NCBI RefSeq assembly: GCF_001678665.1
Contig: NZ_LZRP01000002.1
Span: forward strand, 62,001 to 126,000
Origin: Erythrobacter sp. QSSC1-22B
GTDB taxonomy: Bacteria; Pseudomonadota; Alphaproteobacteria; Sphingomonadales; Sphingomonadaceae
Length of the DNA: 64,000 bases
Direction of reading: 5' to 3'
Below, in pieces: positions 7,308-16,949 of the stretch (the stretch's first letter is position 1; every line of letters starts with the position of its first letter). The translations under genes and the position numbers were made by a program. The notes under the pieces were generated by a model, which did not search any database, was not told where the DNA came from, and saw nothing but the letters and a program-made list of their open reading frames with translations.

Positions 7308-10142
7308 ATGTCAGAAAAGCAGCATCTCTATCTGGTCGACGGGTCGGCCTATATCTTCCGGGCCTACCATCGCCTTCCGCCGCTCACCGACCCGCAGGGG
7401 ACCCCGGTGGGCGCGGTCTATGGCTACACCACCATGCTGTGGAAGCTGGCCGAGGATCTCGATCGCGCCGACGGGCCGACGCATCTGGCGGTGATTCTCG
7501 ACAAGGACAGCAAGTCGTTCCGCAACGACATCTATCCCGCCTACAAGGCCAACCGCCCCGAACCGCCCGAGGACCTGCGCCCGCAATTCCCGCTGATCCG
7601 CGATGCCACCCGCGCGTTCAGCCTGCCCTGCATCGAGGAACAGGGGCTGGAAGCGGACGACCTCATCGCCTCCTATGCCCGCGTGGCGCAGGCACAGGGC
7701 TGGGATGTCACCATCGTTTCCTCCGACAAGGATCTGATGCAGCTGGTCGGCGAGCGCGATGGCGGCAAAATCGACATGCTCGACACGATGAAGAGCCAGC
7801 GGATCTATATCGAGGAGGTCGAAGCCAAATTCGGCGTCGCGCCCGAACTGGTCGGCGACGTGCTGGCGCTGATGGGCGATTCGGTCGACAATATTCCCGG
7901 CATCTTCGGGGTTGGCCCCAAGACCGCGAGCAAGCTGATTGCCGAGCACGGCTCGCTGACCGCCGCGCTCGATTCGGCTGACGGCATGAAGACCTCCAAG
8001 CTCAAGGAGCGGTTGATCGAGCATCGCGGCGATGCGGAGATGAGCCGGGTGCTGGTTACGCTCAAGGAGGATTGCACGCTTCCCCAGCCGCTCGACGAGT
8101 TCAAGCTCGATGGCGTCCCCTCGGAACCGCTCGCGGCATTTCTCGAAAAGCACGGCTTTACCAGCCTGCTGCGCCGCCTCGGCGCGGGCAGCGGCAGCCC
8201 CGACCGGCCCAACAATCTCGATCGCGAAAAGGCTCAGACCCTCGGCGCGCAAGGCGATGTGGAAGGCAACCGCCAGCCGCCACCCGAGATGCCGGATATC
8301 GACCGCTCGAGCTATGCGACCGTCAGCACCCGCGCGGAGCTCGACACGTGGATCGAGCGTGCCTTCGCCGCACGGACAATCGCGGTCGATACCGAGACCA
8401 GCAGCCTCGACGCGATCCAGGCCGATCTGGTCGGGGTCAGCCTCGCGCTCGGCCCCAATGATGCCTGCTACATCCCGCTTGGGCATGGCGGCAGCGATAT
8501 GTTCGCCGAACGCCCCGAGCAGATCGACCGCCCCGAAGCGCTCGCCGCGCTCAAGCCGCTGCTCGAGAGCGATGCGGTGCTGAAAGTCTTCCAGAACGCC
8601 AAGTACGATCTCAACATACTGGCGAAGCACGATATTGCCGTGGCACCGATCGACGACACGATGATCGTGAGTTTCGCGCTAGATGCCGGGCGCTCGGAAC
8701 AGGGCATCGGCGGCGGCCACGGCATGGACGAACTGGCGGACCGCCACCTCGGCCACAAATGCCTGACCTTCAAGGAGCTGTGCGGCACCGGCAAGAAGGC
8801 AATCCCCTTCGGCGAGGTCCCGCTCGACAAGGCGACGCAATACGCCGCCGAGGATGCCGATGTCACCTGGCGGCTGCATCGCCTGCTCAAGCCGCGGCTC
8901 GCCGAAGAAGGCGGGACAAAGGTTTACGAGCGGGTCGACCGGCCGCTGATCCCGGTGGTCGCGCGCATGGAGCGCCGCGGGATTAAGGTCGATCGCGCGC
9001 AACTGGCGCGATTGTCGGATGAATTCGCCGGTGAGACCGCACGGCTGGAGGGCGAAATCCACACAATGGCGGGGCGCGAATTCGCGGTCGGCAGCCCCAA
9101 GCAGCTGGGCGACGTGCTGTTCGAGGAGCTGGGCCATCGCGGCGGGCGCAAGGGCAAGAGCGGCCAGTATTCGACCGATCAGGCGGTGCTCGAGCGGCTC
9201 TCTGGCGAAGGCGCGCCAATCGCCGCCAAGGTGCTCGAATGGCGCCAGCTCGCCAAGCTCAAATCGACCTACACCGATGCGCTGCAGGAAGCGATCAACC
9301 CCGATACCGGCCGCGTCCACACCAGCTACAGCCTCGTCGGGGCGCAGACCGGGCGATTGTCCTCGACCGATCCGAACCTTCAGAACATTCCGATCCGCAC
9401 CGCCATCGGGCGCCAGATCCGCGAAGCCTTCGTGCCCGAGGCGGGGCATGTCCTGCTGGCTGCCGACTATTCGCAGATCGAGCTGCGGCTCGCCGCGCAT
9501 ATGGCCGATGTCGGCGCGCTCAAGGAGGCTTTCGCCGCGGGCGAGGACATCCACAACCGCACCGCGCTCGAAATGTTCGGCAGCGTCGATCGCGAGACCC
9601 GTGCGCGCGCCAAGACGATCAATTTCGCCATCCTCTACGGCATTTCGCGCTGGGGGCTTGCCGGGCGGTTGGGGGTCGAACCCGACGAGGCGCAGGCCAT
9701 GATCGACACCTATTTCCAGCGTTTCCCCGGCATCCAGCGCTACATCCTGGAGACTCTCGAACAGGTGCGCGGCTGCGGCTATTCGCAGACGCTGTTCGGA
9801 CGCAAGACCTGGTTCCCGCGGATCAATTCCAAGAACCAGGCGGAACGCCAGGGCAGCGAACGCGCGGCGATCAACGCGCCGATCCAGGGCACCAGCGCCG
9901 ATATCATCAAACGCGCGATGGTCCGCATGGACCCCGCGCTGGAGGAGGCCGGATTGGGCAAGGTCCGCATGCTGCTGCAGGTTCACGACGAACTCGTGTT
10001 CGAAGTGCCCGAAGGCGATGTCGAGGCGGCCTCCCCGGTGATTGAGCGGGTCATGGCGGAGGCAGCCCTGCCCGCAGTGGAACTCTCCGTACCGCTGGGG
10101 ATCGACATCGGTAGCGGCATGAGCTGGGATGCCGCACATTGA
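7308..10142 (+). CDS. polA: DNA polymerase I
   Basis: A 944-residue enzyme that fills gaps and removes RNA primers. All three activities look intact. The 5'-3' nuclease domain (about 1-290) has VDGSAYIFRAYHRLP, LEADD, SSDKDL and the helix-hairpin-helix GIFGVGPKTA. The 3'-5' exonuclease (about 340-530) has DTET, NAKYDL and the YAAEDAD motif. The polymerase domain has motif A (ADYSQIELR), motif B (RAKTINFAILYG) and motif C (QVHDELVF). The ATG at 7308 gives the usual MSEKQHLYLVDGSAY start. The stop codon overlaps the start of the sensor kinase gene downstream, so the two are probably cotranscribed. Confidence 0.98.
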   Translation: MSEKQHLYLVDGSAYIFRAYHRLPPLTDPQGTPVGAVYGYTTMLWKLAEDLDRADGPTHLAVILDKDSKSFRNDIYPAYKANRPEPPEDLRPQFPLIRDATRAFSLPCIEEQGLEADDLIASYARVAQAQGWDVTIVSSDKDLMQLVGERDGGKIDMLDTMKSQRIYIEEVEAKFGVAPELVGDVLALMGDSVDNIPGIFGVGPKTASKLIAEHGSLTAALDSADGMKTSKLKERLIEHRGDAEMSRVLVTLKEDCTLPQPLDEFKLDGVPSEPLAAFLEKHGFTSLLRRLGAGSGSPDRPNNLDREKAQTLGAQGDVEGNRQPPPEMPDIDRSSYATVSTRAELDTWIERAFAARTIAVDTETSSLDAIQADLVGVSLALGPNDACYIPLGHGGSDMFAERPEQIDRPEALAALKPLLESDAVLKVFQNAKYDLNILAKHDIAVAPIDDTMIVSFALDAGRSEQGIGGGHGMDELADRHLGHKCLTFKELCGTGKKAIPFGEVPLDKATQYAAEDADVTWRLHRLLKPRLAEEGGTKVYERVDRPLIPVVARMERRGIKVDRAQLARLSDEFAGETARLEGEIHTMAGREFAVGSPKQLGDVLFEELGHRGGRKGKSGQYSTDQAVLERLSGEGAPIAAKVLEWRQLAKLKSTYTDALQEAINPDTGRVHTSYSLVGAQTGRLSSTDPNLQNIPIRTAIGRQIREAFVPEAGHVLLAADYSQIELRLAAHMADVGALKEAFAAGEDIHNRTALEMFGSVDRETRARAKTINFAILYGISRWGLAGRLGVEPDEAQAMIDTYFQRFPGIQRYILETLEQVRGCGYSQTLFGRKTWFPRINSKNQAERQGSERAAINAPIQGTSADIIKRAMVRMDPALEEAGLGKVRMLLQVHDELVFEVPEGDVEAASPVIERVMAEAALPAVELSVPLGIDIGSGMSWDAAH

Positions 10143-11419
10143 AGCGCTATTTTGCCTTCGCGCGGGAGGATCGCACCTTCCGCTGGGCCAATGTCGCGCT
10201 GCTCGGAATCACCGCAGCCGCGATGTTCGGGCTGATCTTTTCGGTCTACCAGACCGTCGAAAGCGAGCGCGAGGAACGCGAGCAGGTTCGCATGACCAAC
10301 GAGGTCCTCACCGACCTGCGTAGTGTCAGCCAGGCGGTGCTCAACGCCGAGACCGGGCAGCGCGGCTATCTGATCACGCTCGATCGCCGCTATCTGGAAT
10401 CCTATCTCGCCGGGCGCGATCAGATCGATCCGGCGCTCAGCCGCCTCGAGGCCTCGCTGGCGGACGGAGCAACCGTGCGGCAGGAGGAATTGCTCGACCG
10501 GATCGAGACGCTGACCGCAGCCAAGTTCGCCGAGCTCGATTCCTCGGTCAGGCTGCTCGACAATGGCCGCCTGATCGATGCGCGCCGCGCGGTACTCTCG
10601 GATGAGGGGCATGAGACGATGGCGCGGTTGCGCCGCGCTATCAACGAGATGGAGCGGATCGAGCTGGAACTGCTCACGCTCGCGACCGCAGAGACCGCCC
10701 GCGCCGAAGCCCGCGTCCTGCCGCTGTTGGGCGGGCTGGTGCTGCTGCTGATCCTCGCCATGGTCTCGACCGCGCGGCTGGTGGCCCGCACCGCGCGCGC
10801 CGAGGCTGAAGCGGCGCAGGCAATGGCGCTTGGCGAGGCGCGAGACCGCGCCGACCTGCTGGCGCGCGAACTCAACCATCGGGTCAAGAACCTGTTCGCG
10901 GTGGTGCTGGCGATCGTCCAGCTGAGCGCGCGCGACAAGCCCGAGGCCAAGCCGGTGACCGATGCCATCGGCCAGCGCATCCGCGCGCTGCTGACCGCGC
11001 ATGAGGTTTCGCAGGGCGAGCTCGACCGCCCGGTCGCCTCGCTGCGCGCGCTGGTCGAGACCAGCCTCGCGCCCTACCGTTCCGAACGGCTGCAGGCAGT
11101 AATCGAGGGTGAGGAGATCATGCTCCCCGCGGCGCAGATTACCCCGCTGGGGCTGGTGCTGCACGAGCTGACCACCAATGCGGTGAAATACGGCGCCTGG
11201 TCGCAGGGCGGCACGATCGAGGTGCGCTGGCAGCGCCAGGGCAGCGACGTTCAGATGATCTGGCGCGAGCGCGGCGTAACCCTGGAGAAGCAGCCCGAGC
11301 GGCGCGGCTTCGGCAGCATGCTGATGATCAGCGCCGCGCGCCAGTTCGGCGGGTCGCTCGAACGCGACTTCCACGCGGACGGGCTCGAGGTCGTTATCCT
11401 GCTCCCGTTGAAGGACTAG
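10139..11419 (+). CDS. Membrane sensor histidine kinase, HWE/HisKA_2 type with CHASE3 sensor
   Basis: A 426-residue kinase. One transmembrane helix near residues 17-36 and a second near 198-217 enclose a periplasmic, mostly helical CHASE3-like sensor with the typical segment AETGQRGYL. The cytoplasmic part has ELNHRVKNLFAVV, the phospho-acceptor His motif of the HWE/HisKA_2 family, followed by a short ATPase region with HELTTNAVKYGA (N box) and RGFGSMLM (G box). Kinases of this family often feed the general stress response in alphaproteobacteria. No response regulator gene is adjacent. The start is a TTG at 10139 overlapping the polA stop (TTGA); the next in-frame ATG lies inside the first membrane helix. 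Confidence 0.87.
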   Translation: MKRYFAFAREDRTFRWANVALLGITAAAMFGLIFSVYQTVESEREEREQVRMTNEVLTDLRSVSQAVLNAETGQRGYLITLDRRYLESYLAGRDQIDPALSRLEASLADGATVRQEELLDRIETLTAAKFAELDSSVRLLDNGRLIDARRAVLSDEGHETMARLRRAINEMERIELELLTLATAETARAEARVLPLLGGLVLLLILAMVSTARLVARTARAEAEAAQAMALGEARDRADLLARELNHRVKNLFAVVLAIVQLSARDKPEAKPVTDAIGQRIRALLTAHEVSQGELDRPVASLRALVETSLAPYRSERLQAVIEGEEIMLPAAQITPLGLVLHELTTNAVKYGAWSQGGTIEVRWQRQGSDVQMIWRERGVTLEKQPERRGFGSMLMISAARQFGGSLERDFHADGLEVVILLPLKD

Positions 11420-11469
11420 CGCGATGTGGCCGGTTGTCTTCGCCGGCTCCGGCAGTTAGGCGCGGCACC

Positions 11470-12546
11470 ATGTTCGAACGCTACGATCCGCGCAATTGGG
11501 ACTTCTCCTGGGAGGCCGCGATCCACACCGCGATCGCGATCGGCGTTCCGGTCCTGATCGCGCTGGTTCTCCATGCCATCCTGTTCAAGATGCTGCGGCG
11601 CGTCGCGCGCCTGTCGGCCACCTGGCTGGACGATGTCATCCTCGATACCGTGCGTCGCCCGATGCGCTGGGCGATGGTCGGCTGGGCCATATCGATCGCC
11701 GTGCACAACGATCCAGAGATCGGCGACGGGTGGGAACGGGCGATGAGCTATATCGCCCCCGCGCTGATGGGTTGGGTGCTCTTTGCGCTGATCAAGGGCG
11801 TCGCCGCCGGGCTCGAGCGCGAGGCCGCGGATGCCGAGGATCCGGTGGCGATGCGGGCGCGCCGCACGCGCATCTCGATCCTCAGTCGCACGATCGGTTT
11901 CGCGATCATCCTGATCACCATCTCGCTGATCATGCTCAACATCCCCGGGGTGCGCGACATCGGGGTGACGCTGATGGCCTCGGCCGGCCTCGCCGCACTG
12001 GCCGTCGGTGCCGCCGCGCAGCCGGCATTGAAATCGCTGATCGCCGGGCTGCAGATGGCGCTGACCCAGCCGCTGCGGCTGGGCGACATGGTCAAGGTTG
12101 ATGGCGAGGTCGGACGGGTGGAGGAAATCCGGATGAGCTTCGTCACGGTGCGCAGCTGGGACGAACGCGTGCTGGTGGTCCCGACCGCGCGCTTCCTCGA
12201 CGAGAGTTTCGAGAACTGGTCGCGGGTGAGCGAACGGCTGACCGGGCCGGTCTATCTGCACCTCGATCCTGCGGCCGAGGTCCAGCCGATCCGCGCCGAG
12301 TTCGAGCGCTTCGTCAAGGCGCACGAATTGTTCGACGGTCGCAATATGGCGCTGCTGATGACCGAGGCGCATCCCGAAAGCATGGAGCTGCGGCTGGCGG
12401 TGAGTGCTGCCAGCATCGGCGATCTGTGGAACCTGCGCTGCGCAACCCGCGAGCACATGGTCTCGTGGTTGCAGACGCATATGCCCGATGCGCTGATCCG
12501 TCACCGGCTCGAAGTCCAGGCGGCGAACGAGCGTACCCAAGGCTAG
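11470..12546 (+). CDS. MscS-family mechanosensitive ion channel
   Basis: A 358-residue membrane protein starting at the ATG at 11470; an upstream TTG at 11434 in the same frame has no supporting features. Several hydrophobic helices precede the pore helix region (SAGLAALAVGAAAQP, with the small-residue pattern of MscS TM3). The beta domain LGDMVKVDGEVGRVEEI and VVPTARFLDESFENWS follow, typical of MscS. The protein should open on membrane tension to release solutes during hypo-osmotic shock. It follows the sensor kinase by 50 bases and may share its transcript. It is convergent with the Cdc48 gene. Confidence 0.9.
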   Translation: MFERYDPRNWDFSWEAAIHTAIAIGVPVLIALVLHAILFKMLRRVARLSATWLDDVILDTVRRPMRWAMVGWAISIAVHNDPEIGDGWERAMSYIAPALMGWVLFALIKGVAAGLEREAADAEDPVAMRARRTRISILSRTIGFAIILITISLIMLNIPGVRDIGVTLMASAGLAALAVGAAAQPALKSLIAGLQMALTQPLRLGDMVKVDGEVGRVEEIRMSFVTVRSWDERVLVVPTARFLDESFENWSRVSERLTGPVYLHLDPAAEVQPIRAEFERFVKAHELFDGRNMALLMTEAHPESMELRLAVSAASIGDLWNLRCATREHMVSWLQTHMPDALIRHRLEVQAANERTQG

Positions 12547-12601
12547 GCGACGGCACGCGGGTTAGAGGGCCCGCGGGACCCTGGCCCCGCGCGGCGCCCG
12601 G

Positions 12602-14908
12602 TCACTCGTGCTTGGCGTCGCGGGTCGAGGCCACCATGCCTTCGTGGATGAAGCCGATTGGAAGCACTTCGGCGGCGCGCTTCTTGAGCTCGCCGCGCAT
12701 TTTCGCGTATTCCTGCTCCATCTGCTGCGTGACCGTGGCGCGCGAATCGCCAAGCGCTTCCTCGAAATCGATGGCCGACACCTCGCTCACATCATTGCCA
12801 ACGCGGCGCAGCGCGTTGAGCCCGGCGCGGCGCACGACATCCTCCAGATCCGCCCCGGTGAAACGGTTGGTCTTGCTCGCGATCTTCGCCAGCTCGACAT
12901 CGTCCGCCATCGGCATGTCGCGGGTGTGGATCTTGAGGATATGCTCGCGGCCTTCCTTGTCGGGGGTGCCGACATAGACCAGCTCGTCGAAGCGGCCCGG
13001 TCGCAGCAGCGCCGGATCGACCAGCATCGGGCGATTGGTCGCGCCGATCACTACCACCGACTGCAATTCCTCCAGCCCGTCCATCTCCGACAGGATGGTG
13101 TTGACCACCCGCCCGGTGACCTGCGGTTCGTTGCCGCCACTGCCGCGCGCGGGCACCAGGCTGTCGATCTCGTCGATGAAGATGACGCAGGGTGCGACCG
13201 CGCGGGCGCGGCGGAACATGCGCGCGATCTGCTGTTCGCTCTCGCCATACCATTTGGACAGCAGGTCGCTCGATTTCATCGAGATGAAATTGGCCTCGGC
13301 CTCCTTTGCGACCGCCTTGGCGAGCAACGTCTTGCCGGTTCCGGGCGGACCGTAGAGCAGGAAGCCCTTGGCCGGACGGATTCCGAGACGATGGAACGCC
13401 GCGGGATTCTTCATCGGCAGCTCGATGCCTTCCTTGAGCTTGTCGACCGCTTCGGAGACCCCGCCGATGTCGCTCCATTCGACATTGGGCACCTGCACCA
13501 TCACCTCGCGCATTGCGCTTGGCTGGACGCGTTTGAGCGCCGAGATGAAGTCCTCGCGGCTGACATAGAGATCGTCGAGCACTTCGGGCGGCACCGTGCG
13601 CTCGTCGAGATCGAGCCGGGGCATGATTCGGCGCACCGCATCGATCGCCGCTTCGCGCGCCAGCGCGGCGATATCGGCGCCGACGAAGCCGTGCGTGGTC
13701 CGCGCCAGCTCCATCAGATCGACCTTGTCGCCCAGCGGCATGCCGCGCGTGTGGATGCCGATGATCTCGCGGCGGCCGTTCTCATCGGGGACCCCGATCA
13801 CGATCTCGCGGTCGAAGCGGCCCGGGCGCCGCAGCGCCTCGTCGATCGCATCGGGACGGTTGGTCGCGGCGATCACCACCACATTGGTCCGCGCCTCGAG
13901 CCCGTCCATCAGTGTGAGCAATTGGGCAACGAGGCGCTTCTCCGCCTCGCCGGGCACGCGGTCGCGCTTGGGGGCGATCGAATCGATCTCGTCGATGAAG
14001 ATGATGGCAGGGGCGTTGCGGCTCGCCTCCTCGAACACCTCGCGCAGCCGCTTCTCGCTCTCGCCATAGCCCGACCCCATGATTTCGGGGCCGTTGATGA
14101 TCGAGAAATAGGCGTCGCTCTCGTTGGCGACGGCCTGAGCCAGCCTAGTCTTGCCGGTCCCGGGCGGGCCGTGGAGCAACACGCCCTTGGGCGGGTCGAC
14201 CCCCAGCCGGGTGAACAGTTCGGGATAGCGCAGCGGCAGTTCGACCATCTCGCGCAATTGCTTGATGGTGTCCTCCATCCCGCCGACATCGTCGTAATTG
14301 ACCGTGGCGCGGCCTCCCGCGGGCTCCTCGAACTCGGCGCGCAGCTCGACCTCGGTGTTCTCGTCGATATGGACGATGCCCTTGGGCGCGGTCGAGACCA
14401 CGGTGAGGCGAATCTGGGTGAGCGCATAGGCGGGCGCGTTGAACATCCGGCGCACTTCGGGCGGCATGTTCTGGACTGGCTGCTGCCCGGTGGTGGCGAC
14501 CAGATCGCCCGCGACCAGCGGCTTCTGGAAGAAATTGCGCTTGAGCGCCTGGGTCGGTCCCTGCAGCCGCATTTCGCGGCTGGCGGGCGCGAAGACCACC
14601 CGGGTGGCGGGGCGCGATTCAGCGACCGCGATATGAACGTGTTCGCCCGAGCCGACCTCGGCATTGCCGCGCTGAAGCCCGTCGAGCCGGACGACGTCGA
14701 GCGCCTGGTCCTCATCATAGGCAGGCATGGCGAGCGCGGCGGTGACCCGCTTGCCGGTGATCTGGACAACATCGCCCTCGGTGATGCCGAGCGCCTGGAA
14801 GGCGGTCCGCGGGAGCCGGGCGATGCCCTGCCCGCTTTCCTCCTGCCGCGCCGCCGCGACCTGGAGCCGGACGGTCTTCTCGTCGATCGCTGCTTGCGCG
14901 TCTGCCAT
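12602..14908 (-). CDS. Cdc48/VAT-type tandem AAA+ ATPase
   Basis: A 768-residue protein with an N-terminal Cdc48_N-like double-psi barrel region (residues about 10-90, including RLPRTAFQALGITEGDVVQI) and a second N subdomain to about 190. Two AAA modules follow, each with Walker A GPPGTGKT, Walker B IIFIDEIDS or VIFIDEIDS, and conserved arginines. Relatives in archaea and eukaryotes unfold or extract proteins; bacterial copies occur in some alphaproteobacteria and actinobacteria and their targets are poorly known. The start at 14908 (MADAQAAIDEKTV) fits the N-domain boundary. The gene is preceded by a long leader region containing a terminator hairpin in the same direction. Confidence 0.92.
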   Translation of the reverse strand: MADAQAAIDEKTVRLQVAAARQEESGQGIARLPRTAFQALGITEGDVVQITGKRVTAALAMPAYDEDQALDVVRLDGLQRGNAEVGSGEHVHIAVAESRPATRVVFAPASREMRLQGPTQALKRNFFQKPLVAGDLVATTGQQPVQNMPPEVRRMFNAPAYALTQIRLTVVSTAPKGIVHIDENTEVELRAEFEEPAGGRATVNYDDVGGMEDTIKQLREMVELPLRYPELFTRLGVDPPKGVLLHGPPGTGKTRLAQAVANESDAYFSIINGPEIMGSGYGESEKRLREVFEEASRNAPAIIFIDEIDSIAPKRDRVPGEAEKRLVAQLLTLMDGLEARTNVVVIAATNRPDAIDEALRRPGRFDREIVIGVPDENGRREIIGIHTRGMPLGDKVDLMELARTTHGFVGADIAALAREAAIDAVRRIMPRLDLDERTVPPEVLDDLYVSREDFISALKRVQPSAMREVMVQVPNVEWSDIGGVSEAVDKLKEGIELPMKNPAAFHRLGIRPAKGFLLYGPPGTGKTLLAKAVAKEAEANFISMKSSDLLSKWYGESEQQIARMFRRARAVAPCVIFIDEIDSLVPARGSGGNEPQVTGRVVNTILSEMDGLEELQSVVVIGATNRPMLVDPALLRPGRFDELVYVGTPDKEGREHILKIHTRDMPMADDVELAKIASKTNRFTGADLEDVVRRAGLNALRRVGNDVSEVSAIDFEEALGDSRATVTQQMEQEYAKMRGELKKRAAEVLPIGFIHEGMVASTRDAKHE

Positions 14909-15261
14909 GCCCGGTCTCGTTCCTTTGTCGTGTATCGAGGAAGCGCAGATTGGGTGCGGCTTCAACAGATGCAACCGAGGGCGAGGCCGTTGGGGTCCGA
15001 AAAACGCGCTGCGCCGGGGGAGCGCCGTCCGGATTGCGGACAGAAAAAAGCCCGGCTGGATAAACCGGCCGGGCTTGGAAGTCTTGGGAGAGGATGCCTA
15101 AAAGGCAGGGAGACATATGCGGTTGCAGCATTTATTGTGCAAGTGCGAAAAGAACATGGATAGTTGCATGAAGCGCAATCAAGCATTGCAAATGGCGCTG
15201 CACTGGCGCTTTTGATGGACCCCCGTGACAGGGCCCGCGCCCCTCGCTAAGCGACAGCGCC
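14909..15261. other. Gene-free region between the Cdc48 ATPase and scoA genes
   Basis: No convincing protein gene is present. The region holds a minus-strand terminator hairpin (15042-15076), about 130 bases upstream of the ATPase start, and roughly 150 further bases from which a short minus-strand RNA could be made. The plus-strand promoter for scoA must also lie here, but no clear -35/-10 pair is recognisable. Confidence 0.5.
15042..15076 (-). terminator. Rho-independent terminator on the minus strand
   Basis: Arms 15048-15056 and 15068-15076 pair perfectly over 9 bp (AAGCCCGGC with its complement). On the minus strand the stem is followed by a run of six or more T, the signature of an intrinsic terminator. 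It cannot end scoA (opposite strand) and lies upstream of the Cdc48 ATPase start, so it ends a short RNA or attenuates the ATPase leader. Confidence 0.8.
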
Positions 15262-15969
15262 ATGAACAAGCTCTATCCCGATGCCGCCGCCGCCCTCGAC
15301 GGGTTGCTCAAGGACGACATGCTGATTGCCAGCGGAGGCTTCGGCCTGTGCGGCGTTCCCGAACGCCTGCTCGACGCGATTCGGGACAGCGGGGTCCAGA
15401 AATTGACCTTCGCCAGCAACAACGCCGGGATCGACAACGAGGGCATCGGCAAGCTGCTGCGGACGCGGCAGGTGAAGAAGATGATTTCTTCCTATGTCGG
15501 CGAGAACAAGGAGTTCGAGCGCCAGTTCCTCGCCGGCGAGCTCGAGGTCGAATTCTGCCCGCAGGGCACGCTGGCCGAGCGGATGCGCGCCGGCGGCGCG
15601 GGGATCCCCGGCTTCTACACCAAGACCGGCGTCGGCACCCAGGTCGCCGAGGGCAAGGAGGTCAAATCCTTTTCGGGAGAGGACTACATCCTCGAGCACG
15701 GCATCTTCGCCGATCTTGCGATCGTCAAGGCGTGGAAGGCCGACGAGACCGGCAATGTCGTGTTCCGCAAGACCGCGCGCAATTTCAACTCGCCTGCGGC
15801 GACCTGCGGCAAGGTCTGCGTGGTCGAGGTCGAGGAGATCGTCCCGGCGGGCAGCCTCGATCCCGACTGCATCCACCTGCCCGGCGTCTATATCAACCGC
15901 ATGATCGTCGGCGCACCCTACGACAAGAAAATCGAGTTCCGCACCGTGCGGGAGCGCGCCGGGGCGTGA
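15262..15969 (+). CDS. scoA: 3-oxoacid CoA-transferase subunit A
   Basis: A 235-residue subunit of a two-subunit family I CoA-transferase that moves CoA between succinyl-CoA and 3-oxoacids such as acetoacetate. The glycine-rich start DDMLIASGGFGLCGVPE, SNNAG, and GTLAERMRAGGAGIPGFYTKTGVGT are diagnostic of the alpha subunit. The length is standard. The catalytic glutamate is on the beta subunit, encoded by scoB about 1 kb downstream. The stop codon (GTGA) overlaps the start of an inserted lipoprotein gene, so the three genes form one translationally coupled operon. Confidence 0.93.
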   Translation: MNKLYPDAAAALDGLLKDDMLIASGGFGLCGVPERLLDAIRDSGVQKLTFASNNAGIDNEGIGKLLRTRQVKKMISSYVGENKEFERQFLAGELEVEFCPQGTLAERMRAGGAGIPGFYTKTGVGTQVAEGKEVKSFSGEDYILEHGIFADLAIVKAWKADETGNVVFRKTARNFNSPAATCGKVCVVEVEEIVPAGSLDPDCIHLPGVYINRMIVGAPYDKKIEFRTVRERAGA

Positions 15970-16949
15970 CCCGACGGCGGCGCCTGCTTGCGCTCGGCGC
16001 GCTGGGATCCGCCGTTTCGCTATCGGGCTGCGTGGCGGCGGTGATCCCGCTGGCGGCAGGTGCGCTGATGGCGACATCGACGAAGATCGACGGGAACGGG
16101 GGCCGGGACGTCGGCCGGGACGGGAACGGGGACGTCGCTCGGGTGGCCACCGCCGAAAACCCGCGGCAAGCGTCGTTCGACGAAGCCTTCGAACCCGAGA
16201 CCGCAACTGAATTCGTCGCGGGACCGCTGCCGGGTCCCGCAGACAGCGCACCGCTCGCCGGCGACCCGGGCGAGAGCGCCCGTGCGCAATTGTCGGCGAT
16301 CCGCGACGCCGCGGCGACGCGTATGTCCGGGGGAGCGACCTTCAGGCCCGGTCCGCTTCCCGCACCCTCCGCCGGCAGCGATTCGGTGGTCGAAGGCTTT
16401 CTCGCCCACGCGCTCGACCAGACGCAGCGCAATCCCACCCTCACCCCGCGCCAGAGCGCGCTGCTCGCCGAACCGGGCGAGCTGAGGCCCGAGCGGATGG
16501 ATTGCGGCAACCGGGCGCCCGCGGTGATCGTCGATCTCGACCCCGGCAAGGACAGCTTCGATCCCCTCGCCCCGGTGGCCGGCAATCCGCGTCTTGCCGA
16601 GGCGCTGGCTGAGCTCCGCGAGCGCGAAGTGACCGTGTTCTGGACCTCGCATCTTGGCGAAGGCTTCGAAGACAGCGTGCGCGGCGTGCTGGCCGAGACC
16701 GGGCTCGACCCGCAGGGACTGGACCGGCTGGTGCTGCTGCGCTCGCTCGACCAGCGCAAGCACACAAGGCGCACAGAAATCGCGCAGACGCATTGCGTCG
16801 TCGCCATGATGGGCGACGAGCGTGCCGATTTCGACGAATTGTTTCACTACCTAAGGCGGCCCGACACGGCGCTGCGGCTCGACGCGATGCTGGGCAGCGG
16901 CTGGTTCCTCGCCGATCCGCTGCCCGCGCAGATTATTGGAGACGAATGA
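15966..16949 (+). CDS. HAD-like (acid phosphatase type) lipoprotein between scoA and scoB
   Basis: A 327-residue protein starting with a GTG that overlaps the scoA stop and ending in an overlap with the scoB start codons. An Arg-rich N-terminus, a hydrophobic stretch and LSGC at residue 19 form a lipoprotein signal. A low-complexity linker (Gly/Asp and Pro/Ala rich) follows. The C-terminal half has [14 protein letters not shown], which looks like the DxD motif of HAD phosphatases with an altered loop, plus [10 protein letters not shown] and a later acidic [11 protein letters not shown]. The fold resembles class B/C acid phosphatases. An envelope lipoprotein embedded between two subunits of a cytoplasmic enzyme is odd. 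No function can be stated. Confidence 0.65.
   Translation: MTRRRRLLALGALGSAVSLSGCVAAVIPLAAGALMATSTKIDGNGGRDVGRDGNGDVARVATAENPRQASFDEAFEPETATEFVAGPLPGPADSAPLAGDPGESARAQLSAIRDAAATRMSGGATFRPGPLPAPSAGSDSVVEGFLAHALDQTQRNPTLTPRQSALLAEPGELRPERMDCGNRAPAVIVDLDPGKDSFDPLAPVAGNPRLAEALAELREREVTVFWTSHLGEGFEDSVRGVLAETGLDPQGLDRLVLLRSLDQRKHTRRTEIAQTHCVVAMMGDERADFDELFHYLRRPDTALRLDAMLGSGWFLADPLPAQIIGDE

Noticed and set aside
7311..11374. Long minus-strand frames opposite polA and the sensor kinase
   Set aside because: Composition is that of antisense shadow translation; the plus-strand genes have all expected motifs.
12608..15163. 851-codon open frame on the + strand opposite the Cdc48 ATPase gene
   Set aside because: It mirrors a gene with complete AAA motifs; its translation is Arg/Asp/His-rich without domains.
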